Source: Annona cherimola
Taxonomy: Eukaryota > Streptophyta > Magnoliopsida > Magnoliales > Annonaceae
Assembly (NCBI GenBank): GCA_030490835.1
Contig: CM059971.1
Span: 74,728,224-74,792,223 of the forward strand
Direction: 5' to 3'
DNA length: 64,000 nt
Part shown: in pieces, positions 11,166 to 23,185 of the stretch
Layout of the letters: each line of letters opens with the position of its first letter
Position numbering within the stretch: the first letter of the stretch is position 1
Program-made: the position numbers and the translations under genes
Notes under the pieces: generated by a model
What the model saw: only the letters and a program-made list of their open reading frames with translations
What the model was told of the DNA's origin: nothing
Databases searched by the model: none

Positions 11166-12787
11166 TTGGGGCAACTATACCATTGTTAAGCCCATTTAGG
11201 ACCAAATGTACAATAAGTTATGTATATATGATTTTTTTATATGCAACAACTTTTTGTAATCAAATTGAAATTGGTTGCATTTAATAAGACAAGCACAAAT
11301 ACATAATAACTATCATTATTCGCAAGCAAATGTGAATATCTAACTAATATGAAATTTGTGTATAAGTGATAATTTAAAGACATCTGTTCCAAGTGGGTAG
11401 ATAAGAGCATAGGTGTAACATGTAGATTCAAAAAAATAATCTTGTGCTCATGGACTTTTTTAACTTGAGACACACTTATAAATCATTAAGAATTCTTCTC
11501 ATTTTCAATGTCGTATTCAAGTCTTTATCTATAGCTCTTTAGGTTATTACAAACGACTAGCTCCTTCTCTTTTTGACACTTAATTCTTTTATTTAAAACT
11601 AGTCACATCAAGAAATTTCTTAATTAATTAGTTTGCCACTTCATGCGTTCATGGGTTCTACTCTCCGGTGAAACTGTGTTACAAATCTTATCCACTTCGA
11701 TTTCACATTTTTTATTTGTTTAATATATAAATTATGCATTATAGAACTAAGATTATTCTATTTTTTTATTTTGTTTAGTTAAATAAATTTTCAAAAATCA
11801 AATTAAAGCATTTGTAAAGCATTAATACAATGTTGGCAAAGATATAATCAATAGTACGAAAGTAAGTACTCTATTTTCTAACTTCTAAAATTATGCTCAC
11901 AGTTACGGATTTTTATATATTAATTTTTCAACTTGTATTTTATCTATATATGATATATTTTACATAAATTACTAATAAAACAGTTTAATCTGGTTTTCAA
12001 AAATAGTTAAACCAGAACCAGTCACATGACAGGTTTGTTAACTAGTTCGATTCTGACAACATTGCCCTCTCTAGTTTTTTGAGCCATTACAATCGGCATT
12101 TGTACTAAATATAACAACTTGATACGCATATAATATTACTTGCATTTGACTGAAAATGCTATTAACATATGCATTCGGCTACATTTAACACTGTAAGTAG
12201 AGAAAATGACATAAAAATGTAACTACATATGAGAACTATTGTCGTGATTATGTTTGCATTAAAGAATATAAAGTCTATTGAAAATTTTAAAGTTTGTTGG
12301 ATCTTAAACCCTTTCTTAATCTTATTAGGCTTCCATTAGAATTTATTAAATACCATTAAAGTTCACAGGATCTTTTTCTGGACTCTATTGTGCTTTCATG
12401 AGTCCATTAAGGACGGCTATAAAAGCCCATTACGGAAAGAAAAAATCCTTTTACAAATCTTTGACATTTTAAAAAATAATTACATGCGTAAGGACTCCAT
12501 ATTTCTCTACGAATTTATTATATTTTGAATGTTTATGATAAAATTAAAAATGTCATAAATAAACCCTGAAATCTCTTATTTAAATTTTTCTAAAATATCC
12601 TCGGTTGTATTTCTTTTATATAAAACTACTAGCTAGATCCTATTATTACCCCATTTATTACTGAGTTTTTACTATTCGGTGTTGCATTGGCAAGGAGATC
12701 GATCACAACTGTTGTGGGCTGAGCAGTTTACTGGATTTTCTTGCTATTGTGACCTCCAGTGCTTCAGTTAATTTGATGTTATACAAC
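11166..12787. other. Intergenic, no gene found
   Basis: This is AT-rich sequence with scattered stops in all frames. No terminal repeats, RNA genes or conserved motifs are recognised. Confidence 0.45.
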
Positions 12788-12824
12788 TCCTGACATTTTT
12801 ACATGAAAAAAAGATCCTGACATT
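12788..12824 (+). mobile_element. Ultrashort A-tailed insert
   Basis: A perfect 10-bp repeat TCCTGACATT (12788-12797 and 12815-12824) flanks TTTACATG plus A7 and GA. It fits the same insert class as 17 sites in the window. Confidence 0.45.
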
Positions 12825-12929
12825 AATTTACTCAATATTCATAACCCAATTAACTCAATATTGATTTTTTCTAATTTTTATATATTGGGCATGCTCCAAT
12901 GTAATTGAAATGAAACTTAACAATCCTCC

Positions 12930-13500
12930 ATCTAGCAATCCATCTAGGCAGGTGGATTTTGACCGTGGATTGTATGCATACGACTATGTAGAGCGTGCAG
13001 TTGTGTACGAGGACCGGACCTATTTAATATTTTCAAAATCAAATCGCTTGTTTGCCCTCCCAAATGTCCTGCTCTCTCTCCTTCTTCCTCTTGCACCACC
13101 CTCCTTCCTTCCTTCTCTTTACCCCCTCTCACCTTCTTCCTTCCCATTGTTTACCGCCCTCTCTCCTTCTTCCTCCCGCTAATAAGGCAAATAGGATTTC
13201 TGCCCTCCCTCCCAAACTTCCTGCCCTCTGCTTCCTCTCACTCCTAGCGTAAATAGGCTTTCTCTCCTCTCGAGTCTTGATCATTCATTTCGCCATCTCT
13301 TTTTTCCTTTGGCCCCTCTCCATCTCCTCATTTTCTTTCTTCCTCTAGATGAACTGCACCTCCTCCCCTTTGAGTCTCCCTCTTTCTCTATCTTCCTTGA
13401 GTTAACAGCAGCGCTCCTCCCCTCTCCGCACCCTCATTTCCTTCTATCAGAGCTTTGTGGGTTTTCTCTTTGGAACCAAATTTCAAGCTAGATTTTTGCT
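12930..13500 (+). other. Pyrimidine-rich block of unknown origin
   Basis: The plus strand is strongly C/T-rich from about 13035 to 13470, with degenerate repeats of CCCTCTCTCCTTCTTCC and recurring TAAATAGG-like spacers. Short ORFs across it have low-complexity Leu/Pro/Ser content and are not credible proteins. It resembles a leader/5'UTR stretch of a plant gene or captured gene fragment, but no downstream ORF supports this. Confidence 0.3.
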
Positions 13501-15186
13501 TGCATCAATGCTCTCATCTCCACAAGTATATAGTTTTAGGATTTTTTTGATTTTAAATGCATTTGATCTTCTTCATTTACCAATTTGGTGTTCAGTTTTT
13601 TGATGTATTGAATTTCAGTTCAAAATATAATAAAATTGAATAATTCGATTGGTTTTAAGGTTCGAAATAATTCAAATTAAGTGGATGAACATCCCTCAAA
13701 ATGAAGAAGACTTTACCTCAAAATGCTTTCAAATTATCTAATAAAATAACCTTTTAGTATCCATAACTAAAACAAGTGCATTCGGCAGCATCGATTCACA
13801 AAAGGTCGTATGAAATGTAGCAAAACAACACATGAGGATAGCTTGGCATAGAAGCCATTATTAGAGTGTACAAAATATCCTAGTTTGCTACAAGAAGGTA
13901 GAAAGATCGACAAACAAATAGGAACTTTATTGTCCATATGAAAGCTTGTTTAGGTTAGAAGACAACAAGAGAACCATTGAGTAAACAATGAAAAGTGATT
14001 GGAAACCTCTCTAAGAGATTTTAAAATCATCATATGAAACACAATCAACAAATTTAGATTTCTATCTTTGATCGTTTGCATGTTTTGATCAAAATCATGG
14101 CACACATTCTGCTTAACCATGTGGAAATCCTCTCATGTTATTATTTAAGATGAAAAAATGGAAAACCTAGTAATGCTTAACAGTAAAATTTAATTTTATT
14201 GAATTGATTCCCATCCACGATAAACATGTAAGTGAAATTTTGTCTGAGAATCCATGACCTTTCCAAAAAATGACTAATCTCATCATATCTCTTGTGGTAC
14301 CTCCATAATGACCCCATGTCACTTTTTACACTATTTGAAATATAAACTGTCATATGTCTTATGGTAGGCTGATTGAGTATTGGTCATCTGGTGATTTTCT
14401 ATCTTTTTGAGTATATATCTACTTTGACTATGCAATTGAAAATATCATTTCTTCCTATTTGTATATCTATTGCTTATCATTATGCATAGATATTATGCTT
14501 TAACCGTATCTCATGAGAACATTGATAGCTTTATATTTGTAAATTAGCAATAATAGTGAGAACTCATGGTACTCATCAAGGATCCAAGGAAGAAGAGAAC
14601 AAGAATGACTATTTGGTTGGTATGGATAATTTGTCTCTCTCGTGGAGAATCTGAATGATATGGACACCCAATTGAAGAAAAATGAAGACTATCCGGATGT
14701 TCACTCAGATGATGACAAAGACTAAAGTTTATTTTCTTTGTTTCTTTTTTTAGTTGTTACTGATTTTCATTGGACAGCTTTAAACACCTTTGGGATTAGT
14801 TTATTGCTAAATAGGAGATAAAACTATAGTAAAATGTCTTGTACTATTTGAATATATTTTAAGCATATATGTTGTATGATAGTTGTAAGGCATATATTTT
14901 CAACAGGATAGCACTTCAATTTTAGTGATTGTTAGGTTTTTCATGAATGTGATTTCTATTTATATGAGTTATAAATGTGCTAATTCTATAAGTGCATGTA
15001 ATTTTTAGATATGTATTTATAATTTAGTTGCATTTGTGTAATGACATAAATCTAATGGTAGAATGTCAAAATATACAACCCATTGAAAGACATCTCTCAA
15101 CCATTCTACCTAATCAGAGATATCTAATTATCGATTGTACAGCAATTTCCTATGTAATTGTGTATATATTGTTAAAATTATCCACT
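13501..15186. other. Intergenic, possible gene-fragment debris
   Basis: No long ORF is present. A short reading near 14570-14725 ends in several aspartate codons (GATGATGAC before a stop), which could be debris of a coding exon. I do not recognise a family. Confidence 0.25.
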
Positions 15187-15195
15187 ATCAAAATC

Positions 15196-15568
15196 GGAAC
15201 CCAATCCTATTCACTCGGTGCATTAAGCCTCAATGCACCTGAGTGTACTTCACCTATATTTGAAAATTTTTTACACAACTGTTAATCTAAGAGTATTTAA
15301 TATGTGTATCAATTTTTACCATTTTAAAAATTTTTAGATATTTTTTCAAATTTTCAAAAATTAGTGGCATTTTTAGTAATTTAAAACTACTAAAATGCCG
15401 CTAATTTTTAAAAATCTCAAAAAATATCTAAAAATCTCCAAAAATGATAAAAATTGATAAATATACTTTTTGAAGGTAGATAAATACACTTAGATTAATA
15501 GTTGCGTAAAAAAATTTTAAAAACGGGTGTATGCACCCGGGTGCATTGAGTGCATACAATTTTAACCC
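15196..15568. mobile_element. Mutator-type foldback MITE, GGTGCA-end variant
   Basis: The 373-bp palindrome has arms holding CTCAATGCACC and GGTGCATTGAG near the ends and complementary core arms around 15365-15400. Flanks ATCAAAATC and ATCAAAACC (15187-15195, 15569-15577) agree at eight of nine positions. Core phrases match the other foldback MITEs here, while the ends differ. Confidence 0.65.
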
Positions 15569-16560
15569 ATCAAAACCATAGTGCAAGTGCTCCGGACACC
15601 CTAGTACAAGACACCTGATTGTCAAATGACTTAACATTGGTCCTCTAATTGTAAGACGACTTAGTATTGATCATCTAATTATTAGATGACTTACTATAGA
15701 AGACTTCACACATAATGCAAATGACATATAATGGTGACAATCAACAATTAAAGGAAAAGAGCTAATTCATAAAAAAAACCTCCAAATATGCAGACATGTA
15801 TCGTAATTGTCAAATTACATCAAATAGGTTAAATATACATCCCATCATATAGGTTTTACATTCCTTCAATTCAACTAGAAAGCTCAACACAAACATAAAC
15901 CAATACATAAATATAAATAATTATGCACTTAAATAAGGTACATGCTTCATATTTGTCACTTATATAATTAATAGCCAAAGCGTATGTTTTCTTGATCTTT
16001 ATAATCTCTCTTTTCAACTTGAAAAAATGACAGTCATTATGTGGGTAATTCTGTAAAATAAATGTGCATACAACAATTAGTGAAAGATGAGAAATTTGAA
16101 TAATAAACCGTTAATAAGTATGACATTGGGTTTTCATAAAACTTAGACCATGTTCTATAATTATCATGTTTATTATTTCTATTCTATTCATCTATTTTAT
16201 ATTATTCTATTTTTGTCTATCTTTCCTTTCCATCCTCCTTATATTTCTTTTTCTTTTGCGTTTTTTAAATAAAACTAAAGATGAACAAACTCATTATGTA
16301 GTAGCATTAACAATGAATTATTGCTAAAAAGCAGAAAAAATAGTTACACTTGAATTTCAAATTAAGTACAACACCAAAAGTCAAGAAATGATCACTTCAC
16401 ATAGTAGGAAATGAAATAGAATTTTTTTTTCATTTAATGTGTTAGAGACACAAAATGAAACTTCCAAGTCCAAACGAATGTGCATTATCAGATAAGTTGA
16501 TGTCGATATGGACCATGTTTCCATAAGAATAGTCCATTAGGTCAAAAAATTAGAAAACTA
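15569..16560. other. Intergenic, no gene found
   Basis: This is AT-rich sequence. The phrase AGATGACTTA recurs in short imperfect repeats at 15600-15700. No other feature is supported. Confidence 0.4.
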
Positions 16561-16967
16561 GAAAAGTTTATCTAGTTTTTCTTAGCCCGGGCTAAGTAAA
16601 TGTCCCACTTAGCCCACCTCAAAATCTTATTTAAAATAACTTTTTTTTTACTTTTTTCTTCGTACACTTATTTATCTAAGTGTATTTAATATATAAATCA
16701 AGTTTTACTATTTTTGTATATGTGTATATATTTTTTTAGATTTTTAAAAATAAGATTTTTTTTAAATACATATATACACATAGATGTTTAAAAATCTCAA
16801 ACAAAATAGATTAACATATTCAAAATGGTAAATCTTTTATATGTTAAATACAATTAGATAAACAAGTGTACAAAGAAAAAAGTAAAAAAAAAAATTGTTG
16901 TAAATAGGTTTTTTAAGGTGGGCTAAGTGGGGCATTTACTTAGCCCAGTCTAACAGAATCACTCCTC
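16561..16967. mobile_element. Mutator-type foldback MITE, TTAGCCC-end variant
   Basis: The inverted ends share GGGCTAAGTAAATG and CACTTAGCCCACCT. The interior is the same palindromic core found at 3106, 19576 and elsewhere. A clean target duplication is not visible; the left end looks rearranged. Confidence 0.65.
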
Positions 16968-17219
16968 TTACATAAAAGTAACTCATCCGATGCACATATG
17001 AACAAGTACACAACATTTTATAAAGCCGAATAATTACTAAGTTGTTTCTTATCTAATGCATATAACAACACATAGTTAACAGCATCAGTGCTCTTCTATA
17101 TAGCTACCTCAAATATTTTTTTTTAAAAAAAAAAAAAAGCTCTTTTTCAGGGCTAAAGGTAATTAGTTAAGTTATATTCTCTTCGATTTGACAGCTACGA
17201 TCTGTGGTTCCTTCAAAAG

Positions 17220-17268
17220 AGACGGAATGATTCTTTTCAAAAAAAAAAAAAAAAAAAAAGACGGAATG
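17220..17268 (+). mobile_element. Ultrashort A-tailed insert
   Basis: A perfect 10-bp repeat AGACGGAATG (17220-17229 and 17259-17268) flanks ATTCTTTTC followed by about 20 A. The insert resembles the very 3' end of a plant L1-type transcript. Confidence 0.65.
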
Positions 17269-17559
17269 CAAGACGTGACAGCCCAATGGAGGATATTTAC
17301 AATAAGCACGTCCAAAAGGGCCTAAAAGTTCCAGAATGTTTTATTGTTAGTGAAACTTAGCTTAACGCACTCTCAATATCTGATCGAAAATACATGCCTT
17401 GATGGGTGGAACCGCACATCCAATATCTACAAAAGATTAGACTTTAGCTAAAGATATCCTAGCAGAACAGAATAGAATAGAAGAAGATCAAATAAATTTA
17501 TAAATAAAAAATCTGAAAATGTATATCTATGGAGATGAGAGAACCCAATTGCAAGCAAA

Positions 17560-17840
17560 GTCCTCAGTTTTTTACAGAAAAAAAAAAAAGAGAGATAAAG
17601 AGGGGAGAGTGTGCACTGCAGTCCGAGAGCTAAGAGAGAAAGGGCAAGGGAAAAGAAGACCTTGTTGTCCGGGGGGCTGCGTTGCTGTCATTTCGTGAAA
17701 GAAAGAGGGGAAAAGAGAAAGCTACTCCACCATCCAGGGGAGAGAAGAGAGGGAGGAAAGAAAAAGCTGCCATCTTGAGGAACATAGAGGGCGGGATGGA
17801 CTAAGGGAAAGGCCGAAAGGGTGGGATTCAATTTTTATTT
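17560..17840 (-). other. Purine-rich block with a 51-codon minus-strand ORF
   Basis: The plus strand is G/A-rich and clearly less AT-rich than its surroundings. On the minus strand, ATG at 17785-17783 opens a 51-codon frame ending at 17630, rich in Phe, Leu and Ser. It could be a 5'UTR/first-exon fragment of a gene or a captured fragment. I do not recognise the product and no downstream exon is evident. Confidence 0.25.
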
Positions 17841-18489
17841 TTCTAAATTTGTTAAGTCCTCGTAACTGACTTCATGCTCCACACAGTCATTTGCATCAGT
17901 CCACGATCAGAAATTCACTTGCCTAAATGGATGACTAGATGAGGATTTTCAACTTCTATTTCGATGCAACCTAGTTGCATTATAGCACCCCCGTGTGTGT
18001 GTATATATATATCTTATCCTATACATTTACATATACCATAATTTATGATACATTTGACTCAAATGGCCTTACATGCACTTAAATACATTAATATTTTATA
18101 CAAATATTTATCTATATATAAATTATATCTTTTTTGAGTTAATATGTAGAAAAATAACTTTAAAATTATTTTTCATATCAAACTATTTTATTATGTTAAT
18201 TTTGTACTATTTTCATATGGAACCTGTACACATATTCAATTTGGATGAAAATTGACATGCTAATGAAATAAATAATTTTGAATACAATTAATGGAGTAAT
18301 TTATAATTTTATGATCTTGTGGGGCCATTTTAAGCCAAACGTGCCGTTAGTTACGGTACATGTAATGTACATGATTAGAACTCATAGATACATGAATTGA
18401 TAGCAAATTTAATTATAGCTATATATTTTTTGGATATTGATTCAATAAATACATGTGTACCAAGCCGCAATACATAAAGGTATTATAAG

Positions 18490-18740
18490 CTTTTTTAATG
18501 TTTTCATTTTTACGTGGACTCACATATAATCTGTTATATACCACAATTTACCCTTTTAAATTTTTATATATTTTTACTATATTAAAATAGATCATTTTTA
18601 CCCCATTTCATGCTAAATAAGGGTGAAAACTGTTAATTTTTGAAATTCCAAAAAATATATAAATTCAAAAGTAATAAACTTTGGTATATGAACTAGATAT
18701 CTGGACTTCCATAAGAATGAAAAACATTAAAAAATATATA
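18490..18740. mobile_element. Hairpin MITE
   Basis: The arms 18490-18575 and 18650-18740 are imperfect reverse complements (TTTTTTAATGTTTTCATTTT against AATGAAAAACATTAAAAAAT, then ATATACCA, then AAATTTTTATATATTTT-type sequence). Non-coding; superfamily unassigned. Confidence 0.5.
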
Positions 18741-19265
18741 AAAGACTCAAAAAAACATCTGTCCATATATATTAAGGCTCAGTTCGTATGTACGTATTAA
18801 ATCATTACTTATCATTTTTTTTTACCGAACATTATAAAGTTGCCCGGTTGGCCGTTTCTAACGATGGACTTTTGCTTCCTGTACAAAAGCTTAATTTAGA
18901 AGCTAGTTATAAATGACCAGTAAAAAACCTAGTTATAACTGATGCTTTGATAGGGATTAGTGGGCCTGGTCGGTGGGTCTGGATCAGTGAAGTCCATGAC
19001 CCTATAATGAGACAGATGATTGTCTCTTTTATTTGTTGATTTCATGGTTCCCTAGCTTCCAGACCAGCGAGATAGAGTAGAGAGGATAGATTCCTGTAGA
19101 ATTCTTGTAAATAGTTATGGTCAGGGTTGGATTCCCATTGTAATCCTTTTTCATCTCATAAGATTGCTTGGATCCAAATTTTGATTCTATCATGCTTTTA
19201 CATTATAATAGATTTTAATTTTGGAAAAATGTTTTGTCGAGCAACATGACGTCAACATCGATTTT
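18741..19265. other. Intergenic, no gene found
   Basis: Somewhat less AT-rich sequence lies around 18940-19150, but frames are closed and no motif is recognised. Confidence 0.35.
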
Positions 19266-19287
19266 AAATTAATAAACATTTTTTCAT

Positions 19288-19333
<46 letters not shown>

Positions 19334-19339
19334 CATTTT
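19266..19339 (+). mobile_element. Ultrashort A-tailed insert with perfect 17-bp duplication
   Basis: AAATTAATAAACATTTT occurs at 19266-19282 and again at 19323-19339. Between them lie only TTCATC and a run of more than 30 A. This is the clearest example of the class: target-site duplication plus poly(A) with almost no body. Confidence 0.75.
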
Positions 19340-19426
19340 GTTGTCCAAAATTTAAAAAAAAAAATTCTCTTTAAAAAGTGCAGTTAAGGGCTTTTCCTGC
19401 TTTAAAATCCCATACAATGTTGATTC

Positions 19427-19476
19427 AAAGAGATCGAGATTTTTTCATAAAAAAAAAAAAAAAGAGATCGAGATTT
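19427..19476 (+). mobile_element. Ultrashort A-tailed insert with perfect 16-bp duplication
   Basis: AAAGAGATCGAGATTT occurs at 19427-19442 and 19461-19476 around TTTCAT plus A12. It lies less than 100 bp from the previous insert. Confidence 0.72.
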
Positions 19477-19575
19477 AACTCTCAATTCCATAGAAATGTT
19501 GACTCCCAAGGCTTATACGCTGTGGCCAATGACATCGATTGACGATGCTAGTTACTAATACGGCTTTATTTTGTA

Positions 19576-19974
19576 AAGGAAAGATTCGGTTAGCCTTGGC
19601 TAAGTAAATGTTTCACTTAACCTACCTTAAAAATCCTATTTAAAATAATTTTTTTTTATTTTTTCTTCATACACTTGTTCATCTAAGTGTATTTAATATA
19701 TAAATCAAGTTTTACTATTTTTAGATATGTGTATATATTTTTTTAGATTTTTAAAAATAAGGGTATTTTAAATACATATATATACATAGATGTTTAAAAA
19801 CCTCAAAAAATAGATAAACATATTCAAAAATGATAAAACTTGGTATATATGTTAAATACACTTAGATAAACAAGTGTACAAAGAAAAAAGTAAAAAAAAA
19901 GTTGTTGCAAATAGGTTTTTTAAGGTGGGCTAAGTGGGGCATTTACTTAGCCCGGGCTAACAGAATCACTTCTC
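19576..19974. mobile_element. Mutator-type foldback MITE, TTAGCCC-end variant
   Basis: The inverted ends read GTTAGCC...GGCTAAGTAAATG on both sides, with a palindromic core inside. Flanks TATTTTGTA (19567-19575) and TACTATGTA (19975-19983) match at seven of nine positions. It is a sister copy of the elements at 16561 and 34509. Confidence 0.68.
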
Positions 19975-20204
19975 TACTATGTATAGGAGTATATTGCATA
20001 AAATCGCTTTTCTGTTATGCGCAAACAAGTGGTTCAGACAAATCTGATAAACTTTCCTACATACCCAAGTTGTTTCCCTTTCATGAAGTACCATTTTTGA
20101 TACATTATATTCAGTAGCTCTGCTGCTATGAAATCAGAAATCAGGTTGTTACATAACCCAAAAAAAAAAAATCAATATATGCATCAACAAAATTTATTAC
20201 ATAT

Positions 20205-20474
20205 GGGTGTGGTTGATTGAAAGTAAAATTTGTTGATGAAAAGTTTTTAGGATAAAAGTTGTCAAATTGAAAGAAAATAAATAATGTGATAGGAATAATT
20301 ATGAGATATAAAGAGAATAAAGTTAAAATAAATAAGTTAATTGTATGGATAGTTATGTCGAAATAATTGAAAATTAAGGTAGTTCATATCAGAAAATGTG
20401 AAAAAATAATTTAAAAATAAGATAATTATGAAGAGTAAAAAGTTTTAATTGACATTTTTTTAGCCTAGCCAAAC
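20205..20474 (-). mobile_element. Tourist-like MITE (diverged)
   Basis: It begins GGGTGTGGTTGATTG and contains family phrases AAAAGTTGTCAAATTGA, AATAATTATGAGATA and GATAGTTATGTCGAAATA in the same order as the well-defined copies at 27548 and 37726. The right end is decayed. Confidence 0.55.
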
Positions 20475-20725
20475 TTAATAAAAAGTTTGTTTGCAACATG
20501 CATTTTGCTTCCATGTTAATACATATAGTTGGTCGCATATAGTTAAGTGCAGCAATGAGTGTCTATGCAACAAAACTAGATCTATAGCTACATATAGCAC
20601 TACATGCAACAAACGCTTATTCGTTGCATATAAAATTTATATGCAAGAAATTTTGCAACCGATAATATTATATGACGCAGTTCTTGTTTGCTGCATAAAA
20701 AATGCTGATAGAGTATTTTTTGCTG

Positions 20726-21091
20726 GGCTGTTATCTAGTGCCCATGTACTAAGCTTCAACGCACCAGGGTGCAAAATTTTATTTTTTATTTTTTGAAATT
20801 TTTATAAAAATGTTAATATAATTGTATTTAATATACGTATTAAGTTTTACCATTTTTGTATATTTGTATATTTTTTATTTTTAAAAATAGAGGTATTATA
20901 GACATTTTAAATGACTAAAATATCTCAGTTTTTATAAATTAAAATATATATAAAAAATTTTAAAAATAATAAAACTTAATATATCTGTGTATGTGTTATA
21001 AATAGACTTAGATTAACAATTTTATAAAAAATAAATTTTTACACCCGAGTGCCTCAAAATTTAGTACACTTGGGTGCATTTAATCAAAAAC
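20726..21091. mobile_element. Mutator-type foldback MITE with perfect 9-bp duplication
   Basis: TTTTTGCTG flanks the element at 20717-20725 and 21092-21100. Inverted ends share TGTACTAA and a GGGTGCA-type segment. The core arms contain ATTAAGTTTTACCATTTTTG and its complement. Confidence 0.75.
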
Positions 21092-21177
21092 TTTTTGCTG
21101 CGTTGATATTCCCATTAAGTTTTTCATTTTTTAAGATCCACATCATTATTATATTTAAATCTATTTTTTAGTATAAG

Positions 21178-21352
21178 GGTGAGTTTATTTAGCTATAAAA
21201 AATTTTAATTTAAAATTTTTTACTCTTTATAATTACTCTATGTTTTAATTTTCCATTCACATGAATCACATCTTCCTCTAAAAACTACCCTTACTTTTTA
21301 TCATTTTAAACTTTCATATATCCATCCAATAATTTTATCACTTTCCAAACAA
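21178..21352 (+). mobile_element. Tourist-like MITE fragment
   Basis: It contains GGGTGAGTTTATTTAGCTA at the start, TTTAAAATTTTTTACTCTTTATAATTACTC-type phrases, and CTTTCCAAACA at the end, as in other Tourist copies of the window. It is short, with decayed ends. Confidence 0.45.
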
Positions 21353-21357
21353 ATTCT

Positions 21358-21462
21358 GCATAAAAAAAATCACCTCAGTCAATAGGTGCGGGGATCGATC
21401 TCTGGACCTCGGGCAACCATGCCTAGAGACATTTCCAGTTGCACTACTGGTGTGATTTAATA
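21358..21462 (-). mobile_element. tRNA-derived SINE fragment with T-type tail
   Basis: On the minus strand an A-box match TAGTGCAACTGG is followed about 35 nt later by a B-box match GAGATCGATCCC. It ends GGTGA followed by eight T. A T-tail is known for Au/p-SINE1-type plant SINEs. It sits between two Tourist-like fragments. Confidence 0.5.
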
Positions 21463-21645
21463 TCTTAATTATCTAATAATATTATATTTTAATTATTATC
21501 TCACATTTTTTACAATGCTCACTTATCTATTTTATTAACTTTCACATTATTCTAATTACCTTGATTACGTTGCATCACTTTTTTATTTTTTTCAAAATTT
21601 TCTACTTCAATTTTTCTTTCATTTTCTTCATTTCCAAACAGATCC
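21463..21645 (+). repeat. Tourist-like fragment
   Basis: It holds phrases of the Tourist family 3' half (TATCTCACATTTTTTACAA, CACTTATCTATTTTATTAACTT, CATTTCCAAACA). It may be the other part of a copy broken by the SINE. Confidence 0.35.
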
Positions 21646-21753
21646 TAAATCAAATCATGTTGAAAAATTGATTTTCTCAAAATGAAGCTTTGATTTCTAT
21701 TTGTCTCTAGAGCACCATTGCCTTTGTATATGTAATGACGCATTTAATATAAA

Positions 21754-22294
21754 GGTGTCTGCTTCTATGTAGCTCTAGTTTTATGTAACCAGGTTACATA
21801 GAAGCGGACCCATGTCACCTCTTCAAAACTTAAAATTTTGATTCTTTGTAGAAAATCTAATTCATTCATTATATTTAACATCATTTGTTTATCTATGGGA
21901 TCAAGTTTTATCCTAATCAAGTATGTTTATGGGTCACATTTATTAGAAAATGTATATATTCATGTGTAAATTATGAAAAATACTAAAATATTAATTTTAA
22001 AATAGTATTTTCGACATCCAAACCATCCAAATATCATTTTTATAAATAAAAAATTCTATAAATTATTATTACATTCTAATAAATGTGTAAATAGATCTAA
22101 GCATTTTTTATAATTTACACATTAATATATATATGTTTGAATAAATGTAGCCCATAAATATACTTGATTAGGATAAAACTTGGTCTCCTAGATAAATAAA
22201 TGATGTTAAATACAATGAATGGATTAGATTTTCCATAAGGATTAAAATCTTAGATTTTGAAGATGTTACATGGGTCCGCTTAGAAGCGGGACCA
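21754..22294. mobile_element. Family W foldback element with perfect 9-bp duplication
   Basis: TAATATAAA flanks the 541-bp element at 21745-21753 and 22295-22303. The ends carry GCTTCTATGTA...TACATAGAAGCGGACC and the inverse. The two halves are reverse complements over most of their length, meeting around 22030. A 9-bp duplication points to Mutator-like mobilisation. No ORF. Confidence 0.78.
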
Positions 22295-22701
22295 TAATAT
22301 AAATAGAGAACTTTTTTATAGATATACCTATAAAGTCATATTACATTCATTTCTCTTAATTTGACAAATTACAAAATATTTGCATGAATGAGAAACATAT
22401 CTTTCACTTTAGGGTTTCATCAAATATTTTGTTACATTATACTAAAAATGATGAAAATGTCTCTCTCCACATCCTTCATAATAACGTTAAAATAAATCTT
22501 TCTTATTAAAACATGTTAATTATTATTGTGTTGTTGTGAATAATATATACTATTTTAATTATTTTAAAGGATATAGACAATGGCATTTTTTTCATTTGGC
22601 ATTTTTGTCATTTCAAATAGAGTAATGATGTTTTCATCATTTCTAGCAAAAATTTTATTAGAATCTAACCAAACCTTAACTATATATAATTTTTAAATCA
22701 T

Positions 22702-22964
22702 GGGTGTTTTTGGTTGGATACCAAAAATGTCAACTAAAACTTTTCATACCTATTTTTAATTATTTTCACTTTTTTTTATATAAACAACCCTACTTTTCGA
22801 TCATTTCCACACAACTACTCATACAACTAATCTATCTATTTTAACTTCATTCTTTTTACACCTTATCATTACTCATATCATATCACATCATTTTCTATCA
22901 ACTTGATAACTTTTACCCTGAAAACTTTTCATCTAAAAGTTTTATCTCTAACCAAACACACGAC
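22702..22964 (+). mobile_element. Tourist-like MITE
   Basis: Left end GGGTGTTTTTGGTTGG and right end CTAACCAAACACACGA are inverted. Family phrases (TCAACTAAAACTTTTCA, TATCTATTTTAACTTCATTC) lie between. The CAT on both sides may be chance or a changed 3-bp duplication. Confidence 0.65.
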
Positions 22965-23022
22965 ATGAATAAATATGTAAAACTAGAAAGAATTTTTTCT
23001 TTTTTGGAAACTCTGAGCAAAC

Positions 23023-23084
23023 AGGTTCATGATGGGGAGTGGGTTCAAAAACAAAAAACAAAGGTTCATGATGAGGAGGAGTGG
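23023..23084 (+). mobile_element. Short A-rich insert between direct repeats
   Basis: AGGTTCATGATGGGGAGTGG (23023-23042) recurs at 23062-23084 with one change and a 3-bp GAG expansion. GTTC plus an A-rich stretch broken by two C lies between. It fits the ultrashort insert class. Confidence 0.5.
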
Positions 23085-23185
23085 AAATGCAAGGACGAAT
23101 TAACAAGTCTGAAAGTCTGTGATCACGAATATTAGAATCCATTCAAAAAGTTATAGTAAGATTTTTATTAGCTGATCAACAACTA

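Noticed and set aside
12910..13252. Overlapping ORFs of 60-90 codons in several frames
   Set aside because: They arise from the pyrimidine-rich block, with low-complexity Leu/Pro/Ser content in all three frames.
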